DNA of 64,000 nt from Erythrobacter sp. (GTDB taxonomy: Bacteria; Pseudomonadota; Alphaproteobacteria; Sphingomonadales; Sphingomonadaceae), in the NCBI GenBank assembly GCA_025698865.1, contig JAILWQ010000003.1, positions 186,001 through 250,000 of the forward strand, given 5' to 3'. The notes under the pieces were generated by a model. The model worked only from the letters and a program-made list of their open reading frames with translations, ran no database searches and had not been told where the DNA came from. Below are positions 27,909 through 37,477 of this stretch, piece by piece. The first letter of the stretch is position 1; the number at the start of each line of letters is the position of its first letter. The position numbers were made by a program, and so were the translations under genes.

Positions 27909-28970
27909 CTACTCGCTCAGAATTTTGTCGATGGCCTCGCCGATGCGGATCGGGCCGGGGAAATAGGCCCATTCGAGGCTGTGGGGATAGGGCGTGTCGA
28001 AGCCGGTCGCGCGTTCGACCGGCGCCTCGAGGTGGTAGAAGCAGCGCTCCGTCACCAAGGCGGAAAGTTCCGCGCCGAAGCCGGAGGTGCGCGTCGCCTC
28101 GTGGACGATCAGGCAGCGGCCGGTTTTCTTGACGCTTTCCTCGATCGCCTCGATGTCGAGCGGGACGAGCGTGCGCAGATCGAGAATGTCAGCCTCGACA
28201 CCCTTCTTCGCGCAGACGGCCTCGACCACGTGAACCATGGTTCCGTAGGCGAGGATGGTCAGCTCCTCGCCCTCGGTGACATGACGCGCCTTGCCGAGCG
28301 GGATCCTGTAATAGCCTTCGGGCACCACGCTCTGCGGATGCTTCTTCCACGGCTCGACCGGTTTGTCGTAATATCCGGAGAACGGGCCGTTGTAGATGCG
28401 CTTGGGTTCGAAGAAGATCACCGGATCGTTGTCCTCGATCGCGCTGATCAGCAGCCCCTTCGCGTCGTAGGGCGTGGAGGGAATGACCGTCTTCAGGCCC
28501 GAGACGTGGGTGAAGATCGCCTCCGGGCTCTGGCTATGGGTCTGGCCGCCGAAGATGCCGCCACCGAAGGGCGAGCGCACCGTAATCGGCGCGATATACT
28601 CCGCAGCCGAGCGATAGCGCAGCCGCGCCGCCTCGGAGATCAACTGGTCGAGACCGGGATAGATATAGTCCGCGAACTGGATTTCGGGCACCGGACGCAG
28701 GCCATAGGCCCCCATCCCCACCGCCACCGCGATGATCCCGCACTCCGATATAGGCGTGTCGAAAACGCGGGTCTTGCCGTGCTTTTCCTGCAGGCCCGCG
28801 GTGCAGCGGAACACGCCACCGAAATAGCCGACATCCTCGCCCATCACGATCACGTCCGGATCGCGCTGCATCGAAGTATCGAGCGCGTCGTTGATCGCCT
28901 CGATCATGTTGAGACGGCGTTCGCCGTCCTGCGAAGCGTCCTGCTTCTTTCTGGTCTTGGTGTCGCTCAT
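27909..28970 (-). CDS. 2-oxoacid dehydrogenase E1 beta subunit
   Basis: 353-residue transketolase-like beta subunit. MGEDVGYFGGVF, EIQFADYIYPGLDQL and the loop SPFGGGIFGGQTHSQSPEAIF match branched-chain 2-oxoacid dehydrogenase E1 beta. The N-terminal tail is short and basic. The start overlaps the E1 alpha stop (ATGA). Works with E1 alpha as a tetramer attached to E2. Confidence 0.93.
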   Translation of the reverse strand: MSDTKTRKKQDASQDGERRLNMIEAINDALDTSMQRDPDVIVMGEDVGYFGGVFRCTAGLQEKHGKTRVFDTPISECGIIAVAVGMGAYGLRPVPEIQFADYIYPGLDQLISEAARLRYRSAAEYIAPITVRSPFGGGIFGGQTHSQSPEAIFTHVSGLKTVIPSTPYDAKGLLISAIEDNDPVIFFEPKRIYNGPFSGYYDKPVEPWKKHPQSVVPEGYYRIPLGKARHVTEGEELTILAYGTMVHVVEAVCAKKGVEADILDLRTLVPLDIEAIEESVKKTGRCLIVHEATRTSGFGAELSALVTERCFYHLEAPVERATGFDTPYPHSLEWAYFPGPIRIGEAIDKILSE

Positions 28971-30286
28971 GCGCCCTTCCCCTCGTTGGGAAGCCCGTCG
29001 GGAAACTTGGTCTTGCGTTCGTGGACCGCCTGTTCGGCCTGTTCCTTGAGATGCCAGGGCAGCTCTTCGAACACGTCCTCGAACATGGTGCGGAACGGAT
29101 GATGCAGACCGTGGCCGAGGATGCCGTTGGCCTCGGCCTCCTTGGTCGTCTTCTTGACCATTTCCGCCGCTTCGAGATCCATCGCCGCCTGGCGATCCTC
29201 GTCCCATTCGCCCAGCTCGATCAGGTGGTTCTTCAACCGGTTGACCGGATCGCCGAGCGGCCATTCCTCACGCTCGGTCGCGCTGCGATAGCCGCTGGGA
29301 TCGTCGGAGGTCGAATGACCTTCCGCGCGATAGGTGAAGAACTCGATCAGCGTCGGCCCGGCATTGGCGCGGGCGCGGTTGGCCGCCCATTGTTCGGCCG
29401 CATAGCATGCCAGCGGATCGTTGCCGTCCACCCGCAGGCCCGCAAGCCCATAACCGAGCGCCCGTGCGGCGAAAGTCGTCCGCTCCGCGCCGGCGAAACC
29501 GCTGAAGCTGGAGATCGCCCACTGGTTGTTGATAACATTGAGGATAACCGGTGCATTGTACACCGTCGCGAAGGTGCAGGCGGAATGGAAGTCGCCTTCC
29601 GCCGTGCTGCCCTCGCCCACCCACGTTGCCGCGATCCGGCTGTCGCCCTTGATCGCGCTCGCCATCGCCCAGCCCACCGCCTGCGGCGTCTGGGTGGCGA
29701 GATTGCCGCTGATGGTGAAGAAGCTGTGTTCGCGGCTCGAATACATGATCGGCAGCTGGCGACCCTTCAGCTTGTCACCCTTGTTCGAGTAGATCTGGTT
29801 GATCATCTCGATCATCGGATAACCACGCACGATCAGCACGCCCTGCTGGCGATAGCTGGGGAAGACCATGTCGTCGCTGGCAAGCGCCATCGAAGTGGCG
29901 ATGCTGGTCGCCTCTTCCCCGGTGCACTTCATGTAGAAGCTGGTCTTGCCCTGCCGCTGGCCGCGGAACATCCGCTCATCGAAGGCGCGCACGGTTGCGA
30001 AGTGCTTCAGCATCGTGCGCAGCGTTTCGGGATCGAGCTTGGGATCCCACGGACCATGGGCACGATTGTCGTCGCCCAGCACGCGGATCAGGCCATAGGC
30101 GAGATCGCGCATTTCCGACGGATCACAGGTCTCGTCCGGGCGCGGCTGCTTGCCGGCCTCGCCGATGTCGATATGCGAGAAATCGGCCGCGTCGCCGGGC
30201 CTGAACTTGGGTTCCGGAACGTGGAGCGACAAGCTGGGGCGGTTGTCGCCGGATTTGGGCGGATTGTTCTGGGCCTCTTCGGCCAT
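28967..30286 (-). CDS. 2-oxoacid dehydrogenase E1 alpha subunit
   Basis: 439 residues with a longer N-terminal extension (about 60 residues) than pyruvate-type E1. It carries the thiamine diphosphate motif GEGSTAEGDFHSACTFA...NNQW and the active-site segment YRAEGHSTSDDPSGYR. The RNMFRGQRQG-like region and GKTSFYMKCTGEEAT are typical of the branched-chain type. First gene of the operon; no E3 gene in the window, so E3 is presumably shared and encoded elsewhere. Confidence 0.93.
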   Translation of the reverse strand: MAEEAQNNPPKSGDNRPSLSLHVPEPKFRPGDAADFSHIDIGEAGKQPRPDETCDPSEMRDLAYGLIRVLGDDNRAHGPWDPKLDPETLRTMLKHFATVRAFDERMFRGQRQGKTSFYMKCTGEEATSIATSMALASDDMVFPSYRQQGVLIVRGYPMIEMINQIYSNKGDKLKGRQLPIMYSSREHSFFTISGNLATQTPQAVGWAMASAIKGDSRIAATWVGEGSTAEGDFHSACTFATVYNAPVILNVINNQWAISSFSGFAGAERTTFAARALGYGLAGLRVDGNDPLACYAAEQWAANRARANAGPTLIEFFTYRAEGHSTSDDPSGYRSATEREEWPLGDPVNRLKNHLIELGEWDEDRQAAMDLEAAEMVKKTTKEAEANGILGHGLHHPFRTMFEDVFEELPWHLKEQAEQAVHERKTKFPDGLPNEGKGA

Positions 30287-30394
30287 GAAGGCGCTCTCCC
30301 TCTCGAACGATATTGCGAGGCGCGGTCGCGGTGCAATCGTTGCGTAACTGCGTTATTTTATTTCAGCGCCGTCCAAGGGTCAAGGGCGACCCGC

Positions 30395-31318
30395 CTACAC
30401 CGCCACCGGCGCCTTCAGCGCGCCGTGCGGCGAGTACCCATGCACCTCGAAATCCTCGATCCGGTAGTCGAAGATGGTGGGCGGACGCCGCGTGATCTCA
30501 AGCCGCGGAATGCCTTGCGGTTCCCGGACAAGCTGCTCTTCGATCAGATCGGTGTGATTGAGATAGAGATGGGTGTCCCCGCCCATCCAGACGAGTTCGC
30601 CCGGTTCCAGACCCACCTGCTGCGCGACCATGCGCTGCAACAACGCCGCCGACCACAAGTTGAACGGCAGGCCGAGCGCAACGTCGCAGCTGCGCTGGTA
30701 GAGCACGCAGTTCAGCCGGTCGCCGTCGACGTGGTACTGATAGGTCTTGTGGCAGGGCGGGAGAGCCATGCGGTCGAGCTCGGCGACGTTCCAGCCTTCA
30801 ATGATGTGGCGCCGGCTTCCGGGATTGGCCTTGAGCGAATCGATCAGCAGTTCGATCTGGTTGATGCCCTCGCCACGTTCGTAGAGCCCGTCCTTGCGAT
30901 AGCGATAGGTCGGCCAGTCCACCCACTGCTTGCCATAGACCGGACCGAGATCGCCCCAGCGTGCGGCGAAACCCTCGTCCTCGGCGATTCGCTGAACGAA
31001 ATCCTCCAGCGCGATCGCGTCTCCGGTTTCGCGGACGTAGTTCGCGTGCGGCCACTCGTTCCAGATTTTCACGCCCTGGAGCACAAGCGGGCGGATATTC
31101 GTCTCGCCGGTCAGGAACCACAGCATCTCGCGCGTCGCCGTCTTCCAGTAGACGCGCTTGGTGGTGATCAGGGGCATGGCGCCGTCCGCAAGGTCGAATC
31201 GGAGCATGGCGCCCATTACGGAGCGCGTGCCGACACCGGTGCGGTCGACCCGCTCGCTGCCCTGCGTCCAGATGCGGGCCATGAGGTCGAGATACTGCAG
31301 TTCTGGATGATCGTTCAC
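30395..31318 (-). CDS. thyA: Thymidylate synthase
   Basis: Methylates dUMP to dTMP using methylene-THF. 307 residues, GTG start. RTGVGTRSVMG is near the N-terminus. The catalytic Cys189 is in LPPCHKTYQ, with folate and dUMP ligands in the RSCDVALGLPFNLWSAALL segment. It is somewhat longer than the E. coli enzyme. Monocistronic by layout, with the dehydrogenase operon starting about 109 bases away. Confidence 0.96.
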   Translation of the reverse strand: MNDHPELQYLDLMARIWTQGSERVDRTGVGTRSVMGAMLRFDLADGAMPLITTKRVYWKTATREMLWFLTGETNIRPLVLQGVKIWNEWPHANYVRETGDAIALEDFVQRIAEDEGFAARWGDLGPVYGKQWVDWPTYRYRKDGLYERGEGINQIELLIDSLKANPGSRRHIIEGWNVAELDRMALPPCHKTYQYHVDGDRLNCVLYQRSCDVALGLPFNLWSAALLQRMVAQQVGLEPGELVWMGGDTHLYLNHTDLIEEQLVREPQGIPRLEITRRPPTIFDYRIEDFEVHGYSPHGALKAPVAV

Positions 31319-31420
31319 GCCAATCGACTAGCGCGCCGATTGTCCGCTTGCCACCCCGCACATCGCCTCCTATAGGGCCGCCCTGCCTCGAGCCACGGTA
31401 CGCCGTGGCCGCGACACGGT

Positions 31421-31497
31421 CGGGGAGTAGCTCAGCCTGGTAGAGCACTGTCTTCGGGAGGCAGGGGCCGGAGGTTCGAATCCTCTCTCCCCGACCA
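31421..31497 (+). tRNA. tRNA-Pro (anticodon CGG)
   Basis: Cloverleaf of 77 bases. Acceptor CGGGGAG/CTCCCCG, D arm AGCTCAGCCTGGTAGAGC, anticodon stem CTGTC/GGCAG around loop TTCGGGA with CGG, T arm TTCGAAT, CCA encoded (31495-31497). Decodes CCG. Confidence 0.97.
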
Positions 31498-31736
31498 ACA
31501 TTTTCCGCCATTCACGGGCATCGGCATTTCCCAGAAAAAAGGTCTGAAGGTTCGCGCTGAACCTTTGGCCGCGAGGGCGAGCGAGTTCGCCCTTTCGAGA
31601 ACGTGATTTCTGACACGGACGAAACCGAGCGCCTCCCGTCTTGCGTCGAACACCTGCCCATCAGCATTCGTCCCGGCTCTGCAAACCTCGCGCGGTCGCG
31701 TGCTGCCCCGCTCACATCATCCGCCTGCAATAGCTG

Positions 31737-31765
31737 TTGACTTGGCCCACCCATCCTGCGCTATT
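31737..31765 (+). promoter_or_regulatory. Sigma70-like promoter before ferredoxin-NADP reductase
   Basis: A TTGACT (31737-31742), 17-base spacer and GCTATT (31760-31765) precede the reductase gene, whose GGAG ribosome site lies five bases ahead of its TTG. The rest of the interval 31498-31736 shows no gene. Confidence 0.45.
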
Positions 31766-31806
31766 GCGAATTAATTGCATTTAGATTGTTCTGAAATGGA
31801 GTTCGC

Positions 31807-32619
31807 TTGACCTACCAATCGCTCGCTCACGATGCGTTCGTACCGTCCGCCGCGCTCGCCGTGGAAACGGTGACGCGCGTGCATCACCTGACGGACCGGC
31901 TGTTCAGCTTTGCGGTCTCGCGGCCGGCGAGCTTCCGCTTCCGCTCGGGCGAGTTCGTCATGGTCGGCCTGCCCAATGACGGCAAGCCGCTGCTGCGTGC
32001 CTATTCGATCGCCAGCCCGAGCTATGCCGACGAGCTCGAATTCCTCTCGGTGAAGATCGAGGACGGACCGCTGACCTCGCGCCTGCGCCATATTCAGGTC
32101 GGCGATCCGGTCTATCTCGGCAAGAAACCGACCGGCACGCTGGTGACCGACGCGCTCGTGCCCGGCCGGCGCCTGTTCCTGCTTTCGACCGGGACCGGCA
32201 TCGCGCCGTTCCTCAGCCTGGTGCGCGATCCGGACGTGTACGCGCAATTTGTCGAAATCGTTCTGGTCCATTCGGTCCGCAACGCGGCCGATCTCGCTTT
32301 CCGTGACCTGCTCGACGCGCAGCTCGCCGGCGATCCGCTGGTGCAGGACGAGGCGCTTCTTCAGTTCCATTATCTCCCGACCGTCACGCGCGAGCCGTTC
32401 CGCACCCAGGGGCGGATCGCCACGCTGGTCGAGGACGGCCGATTGTTCGAGCAGACCACGGGTCCGCGGCGGTTCGATCCCGAGACCGATCGCGTCATGC
32501 TGTGCGGCAGCATGGCGATGATCAAGGACCACGCCGCCGATCTGGAAGCGCGCGGCTTCGTCGAGGGCAGCAATGCCAAGCCCGGCCAGTTCGTCATCGA
32601 ACGCGCTTTCGTCGGGTAA
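31807..32619 (+). CDS. fpr: Ferredoxin--NADP+ reductase
   Basis: FAD flavoprotein of 270 residues that moves electrons between NADPH and ferredoxin/flavodoxin. Seen: the FAD motif LLRAYSIAS, the phosphate-binding GKKPTGTLV, and the nucleotide motif LLSTGTGIAPFLSL, with CGSMAMI near the end. Starts at TTG with GGAG before it. It is the lead gene of a group with three small unknown genes and lies after tRNA-Pro. Confidence 0.92.
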   Translation: MTYQSLAHDAFVPSAALAVETVTRVHHLTDRLFSFAVSRPASFRFRSGEFVMVGLPNDGKPLLRAYSIASPSYADELEFLSVKIEDGPLTSRLRHIQVGDPVYLGKKPTGTLVTDALVPGRRLFLLSTGTGIAPFLSLVRDPDVYAQFVEIVLVHSVRNAADLAFRDLLDAQLAGDPLVQDEALLQFHYLPTVTREPFRTQGRIATLVEDGRLFEQTTGPRRFDPETDRVMLCGSMAMIKDHAADLEARGFVEGSNAKPGQFVIERAFVG

Positions 32620-32646
32620 CGCAAACAGCTTCAAGGGAGACAACGG

Positions 32647-33075
32647 ATGGTGGAAAACGGGGACGCGTTCGCGAGCAGATTCGTCATCCGGTTGTTGCGA
32701 TCGTGGTCCGCGAGCCGGGCATACGCCGCTCCCGATCTCCTGCGGATGGCCGAGCTGTCCGCTTCGTGGGGACTGTCCGACACCGTCGCTCCGGCATGTG
32801 CCCGCCTGTTCGAGCTGGTCGAGGCGCATCTGGGCCGCGCCCTCGTCTCCGAATGCTGTTGCAGTCCGCGCCTTTCGGCGGACGAGCGAGCCCTGCTCGG
32901 CCTGATCCGCCACGCCCAGACCGAAAATCATGGGTCGCCCTGCCCGGCGGGATCGCAGGACCCTTGCGGTGCGATCCGCCAGGCCGCGCGGGATGCCCTG
33001 CGCGCGATCGCCGGGCGGACAGCCGGATCGGGACTCGGGGCGGAACCCTCGTCCCGTTCCGTCGCGGCGGCCTGA
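32647..33075 (+). CDS. Small Cys-containing protein of unknown function (first of three)
   Basis: 142 residues, no signal peptide or membrane segment. Helical region with RMAELSASWGLSDTVAPACARLFELVEAHLGRALVSECC, and CCC followed by SPRLSADERALLGLI. The block C.P.LS.DE..L..L.. is echoed in the next gene (ECQPLLSFDEKVLVDLVTAA), suggesting paralogy. The C-terminal 40 residues are low complexity. Its role is unknown. Confidence 0.6.
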   Translation: MVENGDAFASRFVIRLLRSWSASRAYAAPDLLRMAELSASWGLSDTVAPACARLFELVEAHLGRALVSECCCSPRLSADERALLGLIRHAQTENHGSPCPAGSQDPCGAIRQAARDALRAIAGRTAGSGLGAEPSSRSVAAA

Positions 33076-33085
33076 GGCTGATCCG

Positions 33086-33502
33086 GTGACGTACGATCTC
33101 TCGCGTCTCGCCCGAATGCCCGATCTGCGTCATGCGCCGAACGCACATGCCCGGCTGGTTTGCGCGATGCGGGAGGCGCATGTTGCGCGGGCGGCCCGCA
33201 AATGCTGCCGCAGCGCACTGGTGCGGTATTTCGGCACGATGGACGCGGTGCGCGCCTTTCACGTCTTCATGGACGAGGCGGGCCGGGCCTGGCCCGATCC
33301 GATCGTTCTCAATCCCGAGTGCCAGCCCCTTCTCAGCTTCGACGAGAAGGTGCTCGTCGATCTGGTGACCGCGGCCGCGAAGAACGAGCGCGACCGGTTT
33401 GACGCCTTTGCCGGCGAGATGATCGATCGCGCAGGGCGGAATGCGATCTGGTACGCCGCGCGGCGGCTGCTGCGCCACCTGGCCCCCTCGCTGTCGACCT
33501 GA
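33086..33502 (+). CDS. Small protein of unknown function (second of three)
   Basis: 138 residues starting GTG; an ATG 10 codons later is an alternative. Predicted mostly helical, containing KCCRSALVRYFGTMDAVRAFHVFMDEAG and PECQPLLSFDEKVLVDLV. The motif RYFGT recurs in the next gene. It follows the first by 10 bases, so these are probably co-transcribed with the reductase. Role unknown. Confidence 0.55.
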   Translation: MTYDLSRLARMPDLRHAPNAHARLVCAMREAHVARAARKCCRSALVRYFGTMDAVRAFHVFMDEAGRAWPDPIVLNPECQPLLSFDEKVLVDLVTAAAKNERDRFDAFAGEMIDRAGRNAIWYAARRLLRHLAPSLST

Positions 33503-33601
33503 CACGATTTAAGCAGAACAAGTTGCGGGCGACGAGCCGATGCCCCCTCCCTTGCGACGACGGTCGGTTGAATCCTTGAAGGATCGGCGTAATCGGCAGC
33601 G

Positions 33602-33856
33602 ATGCGCTTCGACGATCTCCTCTTCCGATATTTCGGCACCCGCGAAATCGGCGCCGTTTCCGAGACAGCCCTGCAGGCCGGCGTCGAGCGGATGGAGGTC
33701 GATTTCGGCATGGCAGGCGATCCGAGCCAGCGCTTCGCGCTCTGGTGCCTGCTTCACATGCTCGGCAGCGCGCCCGACCTCGACGTCGCGTTCGAGACCG
33801 CAGAGGAGCGCGACGCTGCCCGCAATTTCATGGACCTCATGGCTTCCGGCGAGTGA
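33602..33856 (+). CDS. Small protein of unknown function (third of three)
   Basis: 84 residues. Begins MRFDDLLFRYFGTREIG, sharing RYFGT with the second gene, and ends FALWCLLHMLGSAPDLDVAFETAEERDAARNFMDLMASGE. Helical, acidic and soluble. Placed 99 bases downstream of the second gene and convergent with the FadJ-type gene, with a hairpin between. Role unknown. Confidence 0.6.
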   Translation: MRFDDLLFRYFGTREIGAVSETALQAGVERMEVDFGMAGDPSQRFALWCLLHMLGSAPDLDVAFETAEERDAARNFMDLMASGE

Positions 33857-33901
33857 ATCGTCCTCCGCCGATGCCCAGAGGCGTAGGCGGAGCGGGAAGA
33901 A

Positions 33902-33925
33902 GGGCCGCCGCTCTCACAGCGGCCC
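33902..33925. terminator. Hairpin between convergent genes, stronger for the minus strand
   Basis: GGGCCGC (33902-33908) pairs perfectly with GCGGCCC (33919-33925) around a ten-base loop. Read on the minus strand it is followed by TTCTTCCC, so it probably terminates the FadJ-type transcript; it may also serve the plus-strand small genes. Confidence 0.55.
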
Positions 33926-33934
33926 CTGATCGCT

Positions 33935-35971
<2,037 letters not shown>

Positions 35972-35987
35972 GGTGTGCAAAACTCCT

Positions 35988-37220
35988 TCAGGCATGGCTC
36001 TGGGTGAGGGCCGAGTAGATCAGCGTCTTGAGCTGGCGGCGGATCGGGTAGGTCGAGGACGGATAGAGCTGGGTCATGAAGACGCAGGTGATCCGCTCCA
36101 CCGGATCGACGAAGAAGGCGGTCGAATAGGCCCCGCCCCAGTAGAACTCGCCCCGGCTCGCAGGCATCAGCGTGCGGGCGGGATCGACGACGACCGCGAA
36201 GCCGAGGCCGAAACCCGTGCCGGCATTGCTCGCCTCGCTGAAAAGGCTCTGGCTCATCTGCGACAGGTCCGCGCCGCCGGGCAGGTGATTGGCGGTCATC
36301 AGATCGATCGTTTTGGGCGCGACGATCATGCCGCCCGGATATGCGCCCCGGTCGAGCAGCATGGTGCAGAAGCGATCGTAATCCGCGATGGTCGAGAGCA
36401 GTCCGCCGCCGCCGGAATGGAACTTCGCCGGTTGCATCAGGCGCGATTCGGCCGCCGTGTCGATCAGCCGCGGCTCCTTGCCCGGGCGATAGCCATAGGC
36501 ATCCGCCAGACGGTCCTGTTTCGCCGGATCGAGGTCGAACCCGGTATCGTCCATGCCCAGCGGCGCAAAGATGTTGTCGCGGAAATAATCGCCCAGCCTC
36601 ATGCCAGAAATGCGCTCCACGCACACGCCGAGCACGTCGGTCGCGACCGAGTAGTTCCAGCGTGCCCCGGGTTCGAATTCCAGCGGAATGCGCGCGAGCG
36701 TGGCGATGTATTCGTCCGACGTCACCGCTCCGCGCGCGAGGTCGATCTCGGCCTTGCGATAGGCTGCATCCACGCTGCTGCGGTTCTGGAAGCCGTAGGT
36801 CAGGCCCGACATGTGCGTAAGCAGATCGACAAACCGCATGGGCTTGCCGGTCTGGGGCGGCATGAAGGGCACCGAGCCCCCGCCCCCGGCATAGGCGCCC
36901 AGCCTCCCGAACTCCGGAAGCACGCGGGCGACCGGATCGTCCAGCGCAACCTGACAGCGTTCGACGAGTTGCATGAAGGCGATCGAGGTGACCGGCTTGG
37001 TCATGCTGGCGATGCGGAAGATCGCATCCTCGCGCATCGCGGTGCCATCGTCGCGCAGGGTGCCGGAATGAAAGTAATGGGCCGGCTTTCCGCCCCGCGA
37101 AACCAGCAGCTGCGCGGATTTCAGGCGCCCGGTCGAAAGATAATGTTCTTCCAGAAACCGATCGATCCGCTGCAATCTGGCAGAGTCGAATCCGAGCTCT
37201 TCCGCTTCCGCTGTCTTCAC
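35988..37220 (-). CDS. Serine hydrolase (beta-lactamase/EstB family)
   Basis: 410 residues without a signal peptide, so probably cytoplasmic. The Ser-x-x-Lys motif SMTK is at 72-75, and a Tyr is in [10 protein letters not shown] (190). Family members are esterases or amidases with broad substrates. I start at the GTG at 37220, supported by an AGGAGAGGAG ribosome site. It is the first gene of the unit with the FadJ-type gene, so it may release an acyl or ester intermediate for beta-oxidation. A longer frame upstream covers non-coding sequence. Confidence 0.87.
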   Translation of the reverse strand: MKTAEAEELGFDSARLQRIDRFLEEHYLSTGRLKSAQLLVSRGGKPAHYFHSGTLRDDGTAMREDAIFRIASMTKPVTSIAFMQLVERCQVALDDPVARVLPEFGRLGAYAGGGGSVPFMPPQTGKPMRFVDLLTHMSGLTYGFQNRSSVDAAYRKAEIDLARGAVTSDEYIATLARIPLEFEPGARWNYSVATDVLGVCVERISGMRLGDYFRDNIFAPLGMDDTGFDLDPAKQDRLADAYGYRPGKEPRLIDTAAESRLMQPAKFHSGGGGLLSTIADYDRFCTMLLDRGAYPGGMIVAPKTIDLMTANHLPGGADLSQMSQSLFSEASNAGTGFGLGFAVVVDPARTLMPASRGEFYWGGAYSTAFFVDPVERITCVFMTQLYPSSTYPIRRQLKTLIYSALTQSHA

Positions 37221-37318
37221 CGTCGCTCCTCTCCTTCCGTGTCGGCCGACCGGCCGTACCGCAAGTTCATCCCGACTTGAGTAGAGGATTTTGCGCTCTT
37301 GTGAAGTTTCATACCGAG

Positions 37319-37329
37319 ATTTCAGAAAT
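37319..37329. promoter_or_regulatory. Perfect 11-base palindrome in divergent region
   Basis: ATTTC-A-GAAAT lies between the divergent serine hydrolase and acyl-CoA synthetase genes. A nearby GCCGCCC (37333-37339) pairs with GGGCGGC (37349-37355). Both are plausible operator or transcript hairpins, the first of a size suiting a TetR-type dimer; untested. Confidence 0.3.
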
Positions 37330-37387
37330 ATCGCCGCCCTGCTTGCTTGGGCGGCATTCGGTGGCCTAGACCGAGGGCCAGCCGACC

Positions 37388-37477
37388 ATGAGTCGGCATG
37401 TGGGAAAGGACCTGTCGAAAATGCGCGATGCCGTGATCGTCTCCACAACCCGTATACTCCCGCTCGAGGTGGTGTGA
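37388..37477 (+). pseudogene. 29-codon leader ORF containing a thiolase-like N-terminal fragment
   Basis: The frame 37388-37477 encodes 29 residues. Its last 18 residues, from ATG 37421, read MRDAVIVSTTRILPLEVV. The first ten match the usual N-terminus of acetyl-CoA acetyltransferases (MR.AVIVST.RTP) before breaking. The stop overlaps the start of the acyl-CoA synthetase (TGATG), so translation of the leader would couple to it. It looks like a thiolase remnant or a relict junction. AAAGGA sits eleven bases before ATG 37421. Whether it is translated is unknown. Confidence 0.5.

Noticed and set aside
29021..31375. Plus-strand 784-codon ORF over the E1alpha and thyA region
   Set aside because: Antisense to confident genes; composition is shadow-like.
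31498..31736. Possible gene or RNA downstream of tRNA-Pro
   Set aside because: No ORF with a ribosome site and no clear fold could be found.
37333..37355. GCCGCCC/GGGCGGC hairpin as a terminator
   Set aside because: No T-run on either strand and no gene ending there; kept only as a possible regulatory structure.
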